Shown: positions 24,799 through 34,578, counted from the stretch's first letter. The stretch: 64,000 bases of DNA from CAWIOX01 sp963837775 (GCA_963837775.1 CAWIOX010000018.1:186001-250000); one strand, 5' to 3'. The notes: a model not told the origin generated them from the letters alone. Made by a program: numbers and translations.

Positions 24799-26694
24799 TC
24801 AGCGATCTTCGGCTTGCGGCCACGGCTGCGGGGGCCTGCCGCCGCGCCGGGCCGGATCGCGCTGCAGCTCGTCGCGTTGTTGCGCAGGCGCATTCTCCCT
24901 TTGCTGCAGACGCCTTTCTTCGCGTTGCGGCATTTGCGGTGCAACATGCCCTTGGATGGGCGCCGCCGGCAACGGTGGCGATGCTTGCAATGGCGGCTGG
25001 GTCGGAACATCCGGGCGAGTCCTGGACTGCCGTGGTTCACGCTCCTGTGGCCGCTCTCTGACGACGGGTGCCGCCGCTGGCGGCATCACCTTAGGCGGCG
25101 GCACTATAACCGGCGGCTGGACCGGCGGTGCGACGTTGCGCTCGGTGTCGTGGCGCGGCGGGCGTAATGCCTGCTCTGTACGCGGTTCGCTGCGCACAGG
25201 TGGTGCCACAAGTACAGGCTGCGGTGGCGTCTGTTGCTGCGAGTGCTCCTGCTGCTGACGTTGCTGCAATTGTTCTTGCTGCTGCAGTTGCAGCGTACTG
25301 CGCGGTGGCGGCATCACCATTGCCGGGCGCTGCTGCTCCTGACGGCGATCCCGATTTAGCCATGGCATCTCGCGCTCCGTGCGCGGTGGCGGGAGATTGG
25401 CGGCCGGTGCGGATTGCAGAGCATGGCTGTGGCGCGCGATGGCCGGCGGTGCGGTAGGCGATACCGGTGCATGCTGCCACTGGCCTGATGGCGCGCCGAC
25501 CTGATGTTCCCGTCTGACGTCGATATGGTTTCCTCTTGTGAACCGGTCCTGCGGTACCACTGTGATGGCGTCGCGCACGAAACGGTTCTGGTAGTGCGGT
25601 TCCGACGGCCGCTGCCTGATGAGCGTGAGCTGGCTGCGGTTGATGCGCTGCAGATAGGTCTGCGATGCCGGATAGCTCGGCACATAGGCTTCGCGCGGCG
25701 CCAGCGGGAACCAGCCGACCGCCGGTGCGTTGCCGGAGGAAAACGATACGCTCCAGTTATTGTCGCCGACCCAGCCGACCAGCGCCGGCGCCCACACCGG
25801 TTGCGCTGTCAGTCGGCCCGGCAGCCAGCCCCAGCGGCCGCCTATCCTGCGCCAGCGTCCATAGTGGCTGGGCGCGTAGCCCCATGGCGCGCTATCGATC
25901 CAGGTCCAGCCCCATGGTGTAATCCAGGCCCATTGTCCCTGCTGGTACGGGGCCCAGTCGGCGGCCACGTCGCGCGGATACCAGACTGCGCCATCGTCGT
26001 CGCTCATTTGCCAGTTGCCGTATTGATCCAGTTCTTCGTAGCCGGTGGTTTCCGGCGCGATATAGCGGGTTGCGCTTGAGCTGTCATCGCGGCGGTCGCG
26101 GGCCAGGCTCCAGTCATCGAAGGCATCCGGTTGCAACTGGCTCATGCGAACCGCACGGCCGTTGATGTCGGCGCGCGATCCGCTGCGGATAGGCAAGTTG
26201 GATTGCGTTCCTTCAAACTGTGCTGCGCCGGAGAACACACTGACCACAGTGCGCTCGCCATCGACATCGACCCGGATCTGCGATGGCACTGACAACAGAA
26301 TGCGGCCGTTCGGCGTTTGCAGCATGAAATCGTCGAGCTGCTGGCTGTCGCGGATGCGCACGCTGGCGCTGCCGTCGTTGAGCTGCAGCGTCAAATGGCG
26401 TTCGTCCAGTTGCGGGATTGTCAGATCGGAATTGGCGGCGATGCGTACTGCCGCTGAGCCGACACGGATTTCCGCCCGCGCCCCGGCGGCAGTCTCGAAC
26501 ACGTTGCCCGATGTTACCGGCCAGTTCAGCGTCGCCGGCATCGCCTCATCGCCATCATTGGCGCGGAAGGTGACCTGGCCCCGGGTCTCGGAGATGCGGC
26601 CAACCCGTTCCGGTGGGTCGGCCAGCGCCCAGCTGCTGATCGCGGCCAGCATCAGCACCGCCAATGTTTTTCCTAAGCGTCGGTGCATGGACAT
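24799..26694 (-). CDS. Exported FecR/DUF6600-like protein with Pro/Gln-rich tail
   Basis: A 631-residue protein with a signal peptide (LAVLMLAAISSWALA-D). Residues 30-200 resemble a FecR-type beta domain (RVGRISETRGQVTFRANDG, VFETAAGARAEIRVGSAAVRI). Residues 225-340 are rich in Trp and Tyr with repeats such as WAPYQQGQWAWITPWGWTW and YAPSHYGRW, as in DUF6600 proteins. From about residue 420 the chain is Pro/Gln/Arg-rich and low in complexity. It is probably periplasmic or outer-membrane associated. Two Trp-rich small proteins lie upstream on the same strand, so the three may act together in the envelope. Role unknown. Confidence 0.75.
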   Translation of the reverse strand: MSMHRRLGKTLAVLMLAAISSWALADPPERVGRISETRGQVTFRANDGDEAMPATLNWPVTSGNVFETAAGARAEIRVGSAAVRIAANSDLTIPQLDERHLTLQLNDGSASVRIRDSQQLDDFMLQTPNGRILLSVPSQIRVDVDGERTVVSVFSGAAQFEGTQSNLPIRSGSRADINGRAVRMSQLQPDAFDDWSLARDRRDDSSSATRYIAPETTGYEELDQYGNWQMSDDDGAVWYPRDVAADWAPYQQGQWAWITPWGWTWIDSAPWGYAPSHYGRWRRIGGRWGWLPGRLTAQPVWAPALVGWVGDNNWSVSFSSGNAPAVGWFPLAPREAYVPSYPASQTYLQRINRSQLTLIRQRPSEPHYQNRFVRDAITVVPQDRFTRGNHIDVRREHQVGAPSGQWQHAPVSPTAPPAIARHSHALQSAPAANLPPPRTEREMPWLNRDRRQEQQRPAMVMPPPRSTLQLQQQEQLQQRQQQEHSQQQTPPQPVLVAPPVRSEPRTEQALRPPRHDTERNVAPPVQPPVIVPPPKVMPPAAAPVVRERPQEREPRQSRTRPDVPTQPPLQASPPLPAAPIQGHVAPQMPQREERRLQQRENAPAQQRDELQRDPARRGGRPPQPWPQAEDR

Positions 26695-26714
26695 GGTGTT
26701 GCCTCATTAAGAAA

Positions 26715-27302
26715 TTAGTAACGCTGCCAGTAGCCGCCGGAAAAAGACCAGTTCGGCCCGTTGCGCAGCCAATGCCCAGGTACCCAGAAGTAGCCGGGGC
26801 GCGAATCAACCCAGTGCCCCGGCACCCACACATGGCGCCCGATCGACCAGCGCCAATAACCCGGCATCCAGAACTCATCGGCCTTGTGCGGTACGGTAAT
26901 GATCTCGATGCGCGGCGCTGGTGGGGCGACCGGCACCACCAGCGGGCGGATGTAATCGGGCGCTGCGATGGCGACCCAGCGCCCCGGATGGAATACCCAG
27001 GCCGCGCCATCCCAACTCCAGGACGCGCGCTGGTACACCATGTTTGGACGCGCCCGTTCCCAGTGTCCGTTGCTCCAGATATAGTCATTGCCGGTCCATT
27101 GCCAATGGCCCGGAATCCAGTATGCATCGGCATCCGGCGCGGGCGGCACGACCTCCGCCATGGATGCCGGCGGCGCCAGCGCAATGCCGCTACTGACGCG
27201 CGGTCCGCGCGGCTTGCTCGGGGCAACCGGAGCGATGACGCAACCGGCCAGGGTGGCAGTCGCCAATGCCGCCAGGGTAAGGGTGAACTGACGGCGTTTC
27301 AT
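26715..27302 (-). CDS. YXWGXW-repeat lipoprotein
   Basis: A 195-residue protein with a lipoprotein signal (MKRRQFTLTLAALATATLAGC). The mature part consists of Trp-rich repeats of the form PGHWQWTG, NGHWER, PGYWRWSIGRHVWVPGHW, GYFWVPGHWLRNG. Such repeats are collected as YXWGXW proteins, found mainly in beta- and gammaproteobacterial envelopes. It starts just upstream of the DUF6600-like gene (12-20 bases gap), so the two are an operon. Function not known. Confidence 0.8.
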   Translation of the reverse strand: MKRRQFTLTLAALATATLAGCVIAPVAPSKPRGPRVSSGIALAPPASMAEVVPPAPDADAYWIPGHWQWTGNDYIWSNGHWERARPNMVYQRASWSWDGAAWVFHPGRWVAIAAPDYIRPLVVPVAPPAPRIEIITVPHKADEFWMPGYWRWSIGRHVWVPGHWVDSRPGYFWVPGHWLRNGPNWSFSGGYWQRY

Positions 27303-27355
27303 GGGAGCTCCATTCTTGTACGTTTAAAAGTGACCGGTCCATCGGCGCGGCCAGC

Positions 27356-27562
27356 CTAGCGGCGATAGCCGCCCCGGCCATGGCCCCAATAGCCCCAGTA
27401 GGGGGCCGGATACACCATCACCGGCGCCGGTTCGACCACGACCGCGGGACCCGGTACCGAAACCCGGGCGTTCACATAGCCATACGGTGGCGCCACCACG
27501 CAGCCGGACAAGCCGACGGCAGCGGTAGCGATGCAACAGAGTATAAGTGAGCGCAGCTTCAT
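27356..27562 (-). CDS. Small Pro/Tyr-rich lipoprotein
   Basis: A 68-residue protein: MKLRSLILCCIATAAVGLSGC is a lipoprotein signal with LSGC lipobox, followed by a short Pro/Tyr/Gly-rich mature part (VVAPPYGYVNARV, APYWGYWGHGRGGY). It precedes the YXWGXW lipoprotein gene by ~50 bases on the same strand and is probably the first gene of this envelope operon. ATG 27562 is chosen because it starts the signal peptide directly. Unknown function. Confidence 0.7.
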   Translation of the reverse strand: MKLRSLILCCIATAAVGLSGCVVAPPYGYVNARVSVPGPAVVVEPAPVMVYPAPYWGYWGHGRGGYRR

Positions 27563-27774
27563 GAACGATCCGATCCGGCAAAGTAGAGATACCATTAAAA
27601 CGGATCGCGCCCAAATAAGACTACAAGGGTTACAAAGGGTTGCAATATTGCTGATGCGGAAGCTTTAACGCAGATGCCGACGGGGCCGGAGCAGCCTTCA
27701 TGCATAGAGTGCATAGCGTCAAAAATGATTTAAGCCTTGACCTATGCGCGTTCACGGCGTAATATTGATGTCTT

Positions 27775-27851
27775 CGGAGTGTGGCGCAGCCCGGTAGCGC
27801 ACCTGGTTTGGGACCAGGGGGTCCAAGGTTCGAATCCTTGTACTCCGACCA
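27775..27851 (+). tRNA. tRNA-Pro (anticodon TGG)
   Basis: A 77-base cloverleaf: acceptor CGGAGTG/TACTCCG, D-arm GCGCAGCCCGGTAGCGC, anticodon stem CCTGG/CCAGG with loop TTTGGGA (anticodon TGG), T-arm with GGTTCGAATCC, and an encoded CCA. It stands alone between oppositely oriented envelope genes. Confidence 0.97.
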
Positions 27852-27856
27852 GCTTC

Positions 27857-27887
27857 AAAAAAAGGATCGTCTCTGACGGTCCTTTTT
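27857..27887 (+). terminator. Terminator of tRNA-Pro
   Basis: AAAAAGGATCG pairs with CGGTCCTTTTT (one T-G pair) and the right arm ends in five T residues. It lies six bases after the tRNA. It may also serve the convergent FecR-type gene on the other strand. Confidence 0.8.
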
Positions 27888-27926
27888 GCATTTGGAATTG
27901 GCTCAGGCTGCGACCAATTCCCGTCT

Positions 27927-30725
27927 TTACCGCTTCATCACCACCAGACCGGTCACGGTATTGATCGGCATGATGGGAGTCGACATTGTCGCGGCAGCCA
28001 TAGTTCCTGTGCTCATGCCATAAGTCATCATGGCCCCCGGCGCACCGCTGCCGAATAAGCCGCCTTTAATATAACCCTGCGTCTGTGTGCCACATGAGGC
28101 TCCGCTGCAACTGGCAGTATGCACGATGCCATTGACGCCGTTGAGCGCGGTACTTGAATTGAAGCCGCCGCGCATTTCCAGTGGAATGTTGCTGGCCGTC
28201 ATGCTGAGATTGCTGCTATTCGTTGCAGAATTGAAGCTCACATTAATCGCCGCGTTGACTTTCATGTTGGTGAAGTCTGCATTCAGCGTAACAGCGCCCA
28301 ATTTTCCGATGTTGCCATTGAAGTCAGTCGGGTTGGTGTTGCCGGCCACGGTATAGCTGGCGGTTCCGGTCAACGGCAAGGTTGTCATATTGCCGCTCAG
28401 CGCAGAAGTTGCCAGCCAGTGTATGTTGCGGCTGGTGTTGTCGATAGTGCCGATTTTTACCGTGCCGTCCTGGCTGAAGATATCGATATTCCCACCCTCC
28501 CAGCGCCCCCAGGATACTGTCGTGCCGGCGATGTTGGCTGACCCAACATCGCGGTTTACTGCGGTGCCGATCTTGATGGTGGCGTTATCCTGGTAATTCG
28601 AAGCTGGACTAACCGCCGTCGTCAACGGCGTATAGCCATGTGCAGCGCCAAGAAACTCCGTCAAGCCGGCAGCACTATCGACAACCCGGCCAACCGGCGC
28701 AGCATTACTGTCAACACTGCCGCGAAAGCCGTCCGGGGCAGTCGATACAGCGGGAGACGAGGCCGGACCCGGCAAACCATAGTAATGCGATCCACCATTC
28801 TTCGAACCGTCTTCAAGCCCTACCGCACGGTAAGGGGTTGCGACATCCTGTATTGGCCCGGAAAAACCTGCCACACCTTGAATCAGATTATTCGATCCGG
28901 TGGGGTAGGTTGGCACAGCAGGGTAGGTCGGCCCGGTGGGATAGGTAATCGGCATCCACTCTGTCACTGAATATTGCAAGCCAGCGCTATTCAGTGCCGC
29001 CCCCATCAACTTGCCGTTCAGGTTGCCATAAGTCGATGATGTTGCCGGATCTAAGGCAACGCCATTCTTGGTCAGGCTGAGCTTATTGCTGCACGGGGAT
29101 ACGCCACAGCTATAGGACCAGAAACTCGCACTATTATCGAGCGGGACCTGATTGGCAAGCATGCCCCAGGTATTATTGGCAATGGTGAATTTGACGCTGG
29201 CGTCAACCCGTTGGGTAGTGAAATTGACTGCCAGCGATGCACCGTTGAGGGTGCCAATATTGCCAGACGTATCGCTGGGCTGGGTGCCGCCGAGCAGAGT
29301 GTAATTGGCAATGCCCGTGATGACGTGCGACAGGTGATCGGGAAGCGCTTCCTTGCCGCTGATCCAATGCAGGCTGGTTGCGCCAAGGTTAAGGATGTTC
29401 GATTGCGTAGCGCCGATAATAAAAGCACCCGTCGAGTCAGACGCGCCAACTCCCCAGTTGCCGGCGCGGTCTTGGCCAAAATACTGGCTGGACTGCGCCA
29501 TCTGCCCACCCTGCCAGCGCCCCCACGCGAGTCCGGTACCGGCATCCTGCCCGAGATCAAGCAAACTGCTGCCTATCTGGGAAAATGTATTCTTGCCGTA
29601 ACCGGAAAAGCCGCTATCAACGCTGTGCGAATCGCTTACGCCGACCAGGTTGCCCAAGCCATCCCGTGTCACCGCCAAATCGCCGCCAGCTGCAGAATAG
29701 GAATTGATCCCCGTATTATTTGGATAGCTTAGCAACAGTGCGATGCCTGAGGTATAGCTACGGTTCGGACCCAGATCGGCTGTTGAGGCTGCAGTTAGAG
29801 CTGTCTGGGTCGTAAGATTCAGCGTATTGCCACTCTCATCCTTGCCGATCAAGACTGTGGTGGTCGGTGTGGTGATTGGGGGAGCGACAAACGATGTAGG
29901 CATCAGTGCTGCCGGGCTGGTCGTTGCTGTTTGGCCGGACTGGCCAGCATCCTGCTTCTCTGACGCTGCTTGGTCGGAGACAGATGGTTTATCACGCGAC
30001 TTATCACCCGATGTATCGGTGGCAACTTTACCTTCCTGCTTCTGCTTTTGATCCTGTGTGGCCCGAGGTGAGCTGCTGGCCTGATAGAAATCCGGCATTT
30101 TTGGAAGAAGTACCGGCGGCTGAGTTGGCGAAGGCGCAAAACCGACCTGGTTATTTGCAATGAGCGTGCTACCAACCTGAGTAGTCAGGCTGGTAACGCC
30201 GACATTGACCTTGTCATACGTTCCTGGCGGATTGGCCGCCACCACTCCTGGCGGCGGGGGCAATACCACCATGGGTTCATGGTCAGTACCACGGATGCCG
30301 ATGGTGGCGCTGGGAGTCTGAATCGCGTAATTTTCTTTGTTGGTTTTTCCAATCAGCCCGGAGATCGCCCGCAAGCCGCCCTTGAGCAAGGAGAAAACAG
30401 CTTTCTCGGAGCCGTCTTCTTTGCCGTGGAAGATATAGGTGACCATCTTTAGCTGCGTATCCGGGCGCAATGCGACCAATCCGCCATCGACCATCTTAAG
30501 TTGGGCAGAGGCCTTCGGCGCGGTCAGCACGGTTTCGCCTTCGTTGACCTCCTGGCCTTTTTGCGCCAGGCGCTGCTTGCCATCGCTCGCAATAATCCGC
30601 ACATCGCCAGCGACAAATTGAAAGCGGCCGGCAACATCGGCCGCGGCGATGATCGGATATGCCGACAGCAAGGCGAGGCAGAGCGTTCTCAAGCGAATGT
30701 GATTGAACCGTACGGGATTGGTCAT
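27927..30725 (-). CDS. Exported FecR-domain protein with duplicated C-terminal module
   Basis: A 932-residue protein with signal peptide (LALLSAYPIIAAA-D) and no lipobox. Residues 30-165 are a FecR domain: FVAGDVRIIASDGK, GQEVNEGETVLTAP, SAQLKMVDGGLVALRP, AIQTPSATIGIRGTDHE. A Lys/Gln/Ser-rich linker follows (~220-300). The rest contains two related modules: near residue 430 GLAWGRWQGGQ ... LHWISGKEA ... YTLLGGTQPSDTSGNIGTL, and near 750 TVSWGRWEGGN ... IHWLATSA ... YTVAGNTNPTDFNGNIGKL. The last 60 residues (GGLFGSGAPGAMMTYGM) recall the end of TbpB-like barrels. ATG 30725. It lies just downstream of the beta-barrel gene (13 bases), so both are one operon. Domain limits are approximate. Confidence 0.75.
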   Translation of the reverse strand: MTNPVRFNHIRLRTLCLALLSAYPIIAAADVAGRFQFVAGDVRIIASDGKQRLAQKGQEVNEGETVLTAPKASAQLKMVDGGLVALRPDTQLKMVTYIFHGKEDGSEKAVFSLLKGGLRAISGLIGKTNKENYAIQTPSATIGIRGTDHEPMVVLPPPPGVVAANPPGTYDKVNVGVTSLTTQVGSTLIANNQVGFAPSPTQPPVLLPKMPDFYQASSSPRATQDQKQKQEGKVATDTSGDKSRDKPSVSDQAASEKQDAGQSGQTATTSPAALMPTSFVAPPITTPTTTVLIGKDESGNTLNLTTQTALTAASTADLGPNRSYTSGIALLLSYPNNTGINSYSAAGGDLAVTRDGLGNLVGVSDSHSVDSGFSGYGKNTFSQIGSSLLDLGQDAGTGLAWGRWQGGQMAQSSQYFGQDRAGNWGVGASDSTGAFIIGATQSNILNLGATSLHWISGKEALPDHLSHVITGIANYTLLGGTQPSDTSGNIGTLNGASLAVNFTTQRVDASVKFTIANNTWGMLANQVPLDNSASFWSYSCGVSPCSNKLSLTKNGVALDPATSSTYGNLNGKLMGAALNSAGLQYSVTEWMPITYPTGPTYPAVPTYPTGSNNLIQGVAGFSGPIQDVATPYRAVGLEDGSKNGGSHYYGLPGPASSPAVSTAPDGFRGSVDSNAAPVGRVVDSAAGLTEFLGAAHGYTPLTTAVSPASNYQDNATIKIGTAVNRDVGSANIAGTTVSWGRWEGGNIDIFSQDGTVKIGTIDNTSRNIHWLATSALSGNMTTLPLTGTASYTVAGNTNPTDFNGNIGKLGAVTLNADFTNMKVNAAINVSFNSATNSSNLSMTASNIPLEMRGGFNSSTALNGVNGIVHTASCSGASCGTQTQGYIKGGLFGSGAPGAMMTYGMSTGTMAAATMSTPIMPINTVTGLVVMKR

Positions 30726-30738
30726 GGCTATTGCTTCA

Positions 30739-32112
30739 TTAGTGAAAATCATAACGCACCGTGACGGTGGCTTCGGTACGCTTGTATTCGCTGATCGCGA
30801 CATTGGAATGATTGGCAGAATAGGTAGCCTGCGGGCGTACAGTCCAGTCCTTGCGCGGTCGCCAGTTCAGCCCCAGTGTATAGTCGGTCATCGTGTCATT
30901 GCCGTAAGAAACTAGCGAGCCTGGGGGAGTACGTGCATTCAGCGAGCGATCGTCGCGCCGCAGAAGCCCGATGCTGGCAAAACAATCAAGGTTTTCGTTG
31001 GCTGAAAGCTGTCCATACAGACGAGCACCGAAGAAGCGCTTACTATTGTCCGTCTGCGTACCATTGGACAGTAGAAACGTGTTCCGCGCATCGTCCTGAC
31101 CGATAAATAAACTGGCATATGTCAGCGGTTTAAGATTGCCATTAAATAAATGTAACCAGCCGCCACCGACCATCACGGAGTCGATGTCGTTGGTCGGAAT
31201 ATCGGGGAAGCGTTGCCGGGTTGCGGCACCGAACAGGCTGCCCTGATCACTCGCGCCAAAAGTGTGGCGCCATTCGGTATTGAGTCCGAGTGAATTGCGA
31301 TCGGCAGTCGGCAAATCCGTGCGTTGATCGAATTGCTGAAACGTCAGGCCGGCGCGAACCATGTCGGCATCACGGTTGTAACTGGCGCCGCCGCGAACGT
31401 CTAACTGCTGGCTGCTGTAATTATGTGCGTCGAGTACATCTCGGTAGCGCAGATCCGCTCCGGCATAGAGCGACACCCGGTCATCGAGTTGGTGATTCAG
31501 CTCAATCCCGGCCGCGCCGGCAAGGATCGCAGATTCGCGCTTGATGGCACTGCCGGTAGGCTGAAAGCCCGCCAGGTTGTAAGTTGACAAGATGGCACTG
31601 GTGAAACTGTCCACCACCGAGGTGATGTTGTTATCATGGCCAGCGCTGCCTTCCAGATAAGCGCTCACGACAGTCCGCTTTCTTTGCTCCTGGGCGTCGA
31701 TTGCGGCGCGATACTTTTCGATCATCAGGCGCGCGGCAGGTGGTGGGTTCAGTTCAGACACGATCATCAGTTCCTGCCTGGCTCGCGCATGGTCGCCAAG
31801 CGCGAAATAAGCGCGCGCCATATCAAGGCGTGTTCCGGCAGAATCGGGATTGATGGCGAGCACGCGCTCGAAGGCCAGGGTTGCCTTGTCAGCTTGCCCG
31901 CCATCGAGTGCGGCGATCCCCAGCAAGTTATCAAAATCCTGGTTGCCCGACATCTCGAATTCAAACGGCGCCAGCAGAAAGTAGGCTTGTGCTGCATGAC
32001 CCGAATCGATCAGATTTTTTGCCGCAGCAAGGTCAAGCTGTGCTGCCATCACGGCGTTGCCGCTCCACAAGCCACACAGCAGCATCCCTAATTGTATTGT
32101 CAGCTTCATCAC
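30739..32112 (-). CDS. TPR plus beta-barrel outer-membrane protein (Slam-like)
   Basis: A 457-residue protein with signal peptide (MLLCGLWSGNAVMAA). Residues 28-135 are TPR-like helices (LDLAAAKNLIDSGHAAQAYFL, in part; NPDSAGTRLDMARAYFALGD). From residue ~147 (SAYLEGSAGHDNNITS) the chain alternates as in an outer-membrane beta-barrel and ends in VTVRYDFH, an aromatic end near the C-terminus. TPR followed by a ~14-strand barrel is the architecture of Slam (type XI) translocons that pass TbpB-like proteins to the cell surface. The next gene downstream encodes a FecR protein with a duplicated barrel-like module, which may be the cargo. The Slam assignment is inference from architecture. Confidence 0.7.
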   Translation of the reverse strand: MMKLTIQLGMLLCGLWSGNAVMAAQLDLAAAKNLIDSGHAAQAYFLLAPFEFEMSGNQDFDNLLGIAALDGGQADKATLAFERVLAINPDSAGTRLDMARAYFALGDHARARQELMIVSELNPPPAARLMIEKYRAAIDAQEQRKRTVVSAYLEGSAGHDNNITSVVDSFTSAILSTYNLAGFQPTGSAIKRESAILAGAAGIELNHQLDDRVSLYAGADLRYRDVLDAHNYSSQQLDVRGGASYNRDADMVRAGLTFQQFDQRTDLPTADRNSLGLNTEWRHTFGASDQGSLFGAATRQRFPDIPTNDIDSVMVGGGWLHLFNGNLKPLTYASLFIGQDDARNTFLLSNGTQTDNSKRFFGARLYGQLSANENLDCFASIGLLRRDDRSLNARTPPGSLVSYGNDTMTDYTLGLNWRPRKDWTVRPQATYSANHSNVAISEYKRTEATVTVRYDFH

Positions 32113-32352
32113 TCAACCAGATAAATTGTCGGAATTCCATGTCTTTTGATTCGGCAACAGAAAATATTGCGCGTAGGCATCAAACTATAAGGCCTGCCTT
32201 GAGAAGTCAACGGAAATTAATTTTCGGCAATGGCCGCGCCATGCATTAGAGCAATAGATAATGTGGGGGCATCAGCCGAAACAGTCTCTCTTGTCATCGT
32301 ATTGAATTGGCATGTGAGAAACAATTGCAGCCCAAACCAGGAGCGTTCCGTT

Positions 32353-34578
32353 TTGAGAAAGAATATTCTGCGCCATGTGCTGGGCTTATTGATTCTGCTG
32401 GTGCTGCTTGGCCACGCGGCCAGGCGTTACGAGATACTTTTCATCCATTCCCTGGACAGCCTCATCTACGATAGCAAGGTGCGGCTGACCATGCCGCAGA
32501 CTATTGACGAGCGCGTGGTCATTCTCGACATCGACGAGAAGAGCCTGGCAGAAATCGGCCGCTGGCCGTGGGGGCGCGACCGCATGGCGGCGCTGGTGGA
32601 CAAGCTGTTCGAGCGTTACCGCATTGCGCTGCTCGGCTTCGACGTGGTACTGGCCGAGCCTGACCACAGTTCCGGGCTGAAAATCTTGCAGCAACTGGGC
32701 CGGCGCGAACTCAAGGACAACCGACCTTATCTGGCAGCGATACAGCAAATCAGTCCGCGGCTCGATTACGACCAGCTGTTTGCCAACTCTCTGCGTGATA
32801 GGCCGGTGGTACTCGGCTACTACCTGGCGCACCAGGCCGGCGTCAGCGGTGCAATGCCGGCGCCCGCGCTGGCAGCCGGCAGCTTCAATGGACGCAAGAT
32901 ACACATCACTGGCTGGGACAGCCACGCCGGCAACCTGCCGCAATTTCAGGCAGCTGCGCTGAGTGCCGGCCACTTCAACCCGATGATCGATTTCGACGGC
33001 ACGGTGCGGCGCGTGCCTCTGGTGGCTGAATACCAGGGGGCGTATTACGAAGCCTTTGCTCTCGCCATGGTGCGTTCGCTGCTGGGCAACCCTGCACTGG
33101 TACCCGGCTTCGGCGACGCGGCAGGGGCTTACGGCCGCGATTATGCGGCGATTGAATGGCTGGACCTGCCTACGGCGCGCGGCACGCTGCGCATTCCGGT
33201 GGATGAGAACGTCGCCGCATTGGTGCCGTACCGCGGTTACGAAAAGAGTTACCGCTATTATTCGATCGCCGATGTCATGGCTGACCGCGTGCAGCCCGAA
33301 CAGCTGCGGGGGAAAATCGTGCTGGTCGGCACCACCGTGCCCGGCCTGCGGGATCAGCGTGCGACGCCGGTCGGCGCAGTCTACCCGGGGGTGGAGGTGC
33401 ATGCGAACCTGATTACCGGCATGCTCGATGGCAGCATCAAGCAGAAACCGCAGTTTGTCAGCGCCGTCGAAGCGCTGCTGCTGATATTGACCGGCGGCCT
33501 GATGATTTTCCTGTTTCCGTGGCGCTCGCCGCTGCGCGCCACGCTCGCCACGCTATGCGTGCTGACGACCGTGGTGGCAATCAACCTGGCATTCTGGCAG
33601 TACGCCAACTGGGTGCTCCCGCTGGCGTCCAGCCTGCTGCTGGTGGGCGGATTATTCGTGCTGAACATGTCGTATGGCTATTTTTCAGAATCCAGAACCA
33701 AGCGCCAGTTCACCGCACTGTTCGGACAATATGTGCCACCCGAACTGGTGGCGGAAATGAGCCGGAATCCGCAGAGTTACAGCATGGCCGGCCGCAAGGC
33801 CGAACTCACGGTACTGTTTTCCGATGTGCGCGGCTTTACCACTCTGGCCGAGCGGATGGAGCCCGACCAGTTGGCGCAATTGATGAACGAGTATCTCAGC
33901 GCGATGACGCTGGTGCTGCGCAAGCATCGTGGCACTCTCGACAAATACATCGGCGACGCCATCATGGCATTCTGGGGCGCACCGGTTGATGACCCGGAGC
34001 ATGCCCGCCGCGCAGTCGCCGCCGCCCTCGATATGCAACAGGCGCTGACTGAGCTGAACCGGACGCTGCTTGGCAGCGGGCGGCCGGAGATGACCATCGG
34101 CATCGGCATCAATACCGGCAATATGACGGTGGGCGACATGGGCTCGGTGGTACGCAAGGCGTATACGGTGATGGGGGACGCGGTCAACCTCGGCTCTCGC
34201 CTGGAAAGCATCACAAAACAGTATGGCGTTGGTATCATCGTCGGCGCGGCGACCCGCAGCGCGGTCACCGATGTGGTGTTTCGGGAGCTGGACCGGGTGC
34301 AGGTCAAAGGCAAGGAGGATCCGGTGGCGATTTTCGAACCGCTCGGCGTCGAGGGCCAATTGGCGCCGGAAGTCCTCACCGAACTTGCACGATGGCATCA
34401 GGCGCTGCAGCACTATCGGATGCAGAACTGGCGCCAGGCAGAATTGGCCTTGCTCGACCTGGCGCGGCTGCGGCCGGATTGCCGGCTTTACGCGTTGTAT
34501 CTTGAACGGATTGCCGTATTGCGCCAGAATCCGCCGGAACCTGCATGGAATGGGCTTACCCGTTTTGAAACCAAATAG
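32353..34578 (+). CDS. CHASE2-domain class III adenylate cyclase
   Basis: A 741-residue membrane protein. After an N-terminal helix (HVLGLLILLVLLGHA) comes a large extracytoplasmic CHASE2 domain (DERVVILDIDEKSLAEIGRW, PWGRDRMAALVDKL, FDGTVRRVPLVAEY, GKIVLVGTTVPGLRDQR). Three membrane helices follow near residues 375-460. The C-terminal cyclase has LTVLFSDVRGFTTLAERM with the metal-binding Asp, DKYIGDAIMAFWGAP and GINTGNMTVGDMGS. I chose TTG 32353 because AGGAG precedes it by nine bases; the frame is open to 32230. Likely senses an envelope signal and makes cAMP. Followed after 12 bases by a cAMP phosphodiesterase gene. Confidence 0.9.
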   Translation: MRKNILRHVLGLLILLVLLGHAARRYEILFIHSLDSLIYDSKVRLTMPQTIDERVVILDIDEKSLAEIGRWPWGRDRMAALVDKLFERYRIALLGFDVVLAEPDHSSGLKILQQLGRRELKDNRPYLAAIQQISPRLDYDQLFANSLRDRPVVLGYYLAHQAGVSGAMPAPALAAGSFNGRKIHITGWDSHAGNLPQFQAAALSAGHFNPMIDFDGTVRRVPLVAEYQGAYYEAFALAMVRSLLGNPALVPGFGDAAGAYGRDYAAIEWLDLPTARGTLRIPVDENVAALVPYRGYEKSYRYYSIADVMADRVQPEQLRGKIVLVGTTVPGLRDQRATPVGAVYPGVEVHANLITGMLDGSIKQKPQFVSAVEALLLILTGGLMIFLFPWRSPLRATLATLCVLTTVVAINLAFWQYANWVLPLASSLLLVGGLFVLNMSYGYFSESRTKRQFTALFGQYVPPELVAEMSRNPQSYSMAGRKAELTVLFSDVRGFTTLAERMEPDQLAQLMNEYLSAMTLVLRKHRGTLDKYIGDAIMAFWGAPVDDPEHARRAVAAALDMQQALTELNRTLLGSGRPEMTIGIGINTGNMTVGDMGSVVRKAYTVMGDAVNLGSRLESITKQYGVGIIVGAATRSAVTDVVFRELDRVQVKGKEDPVAIFEPLGVEGQLAPEVLTELARWHQALQHYRMQNWRQAELALLDLARLRPDCRLYALYLERIAVLRQNPPEPAWNGLTRFETK

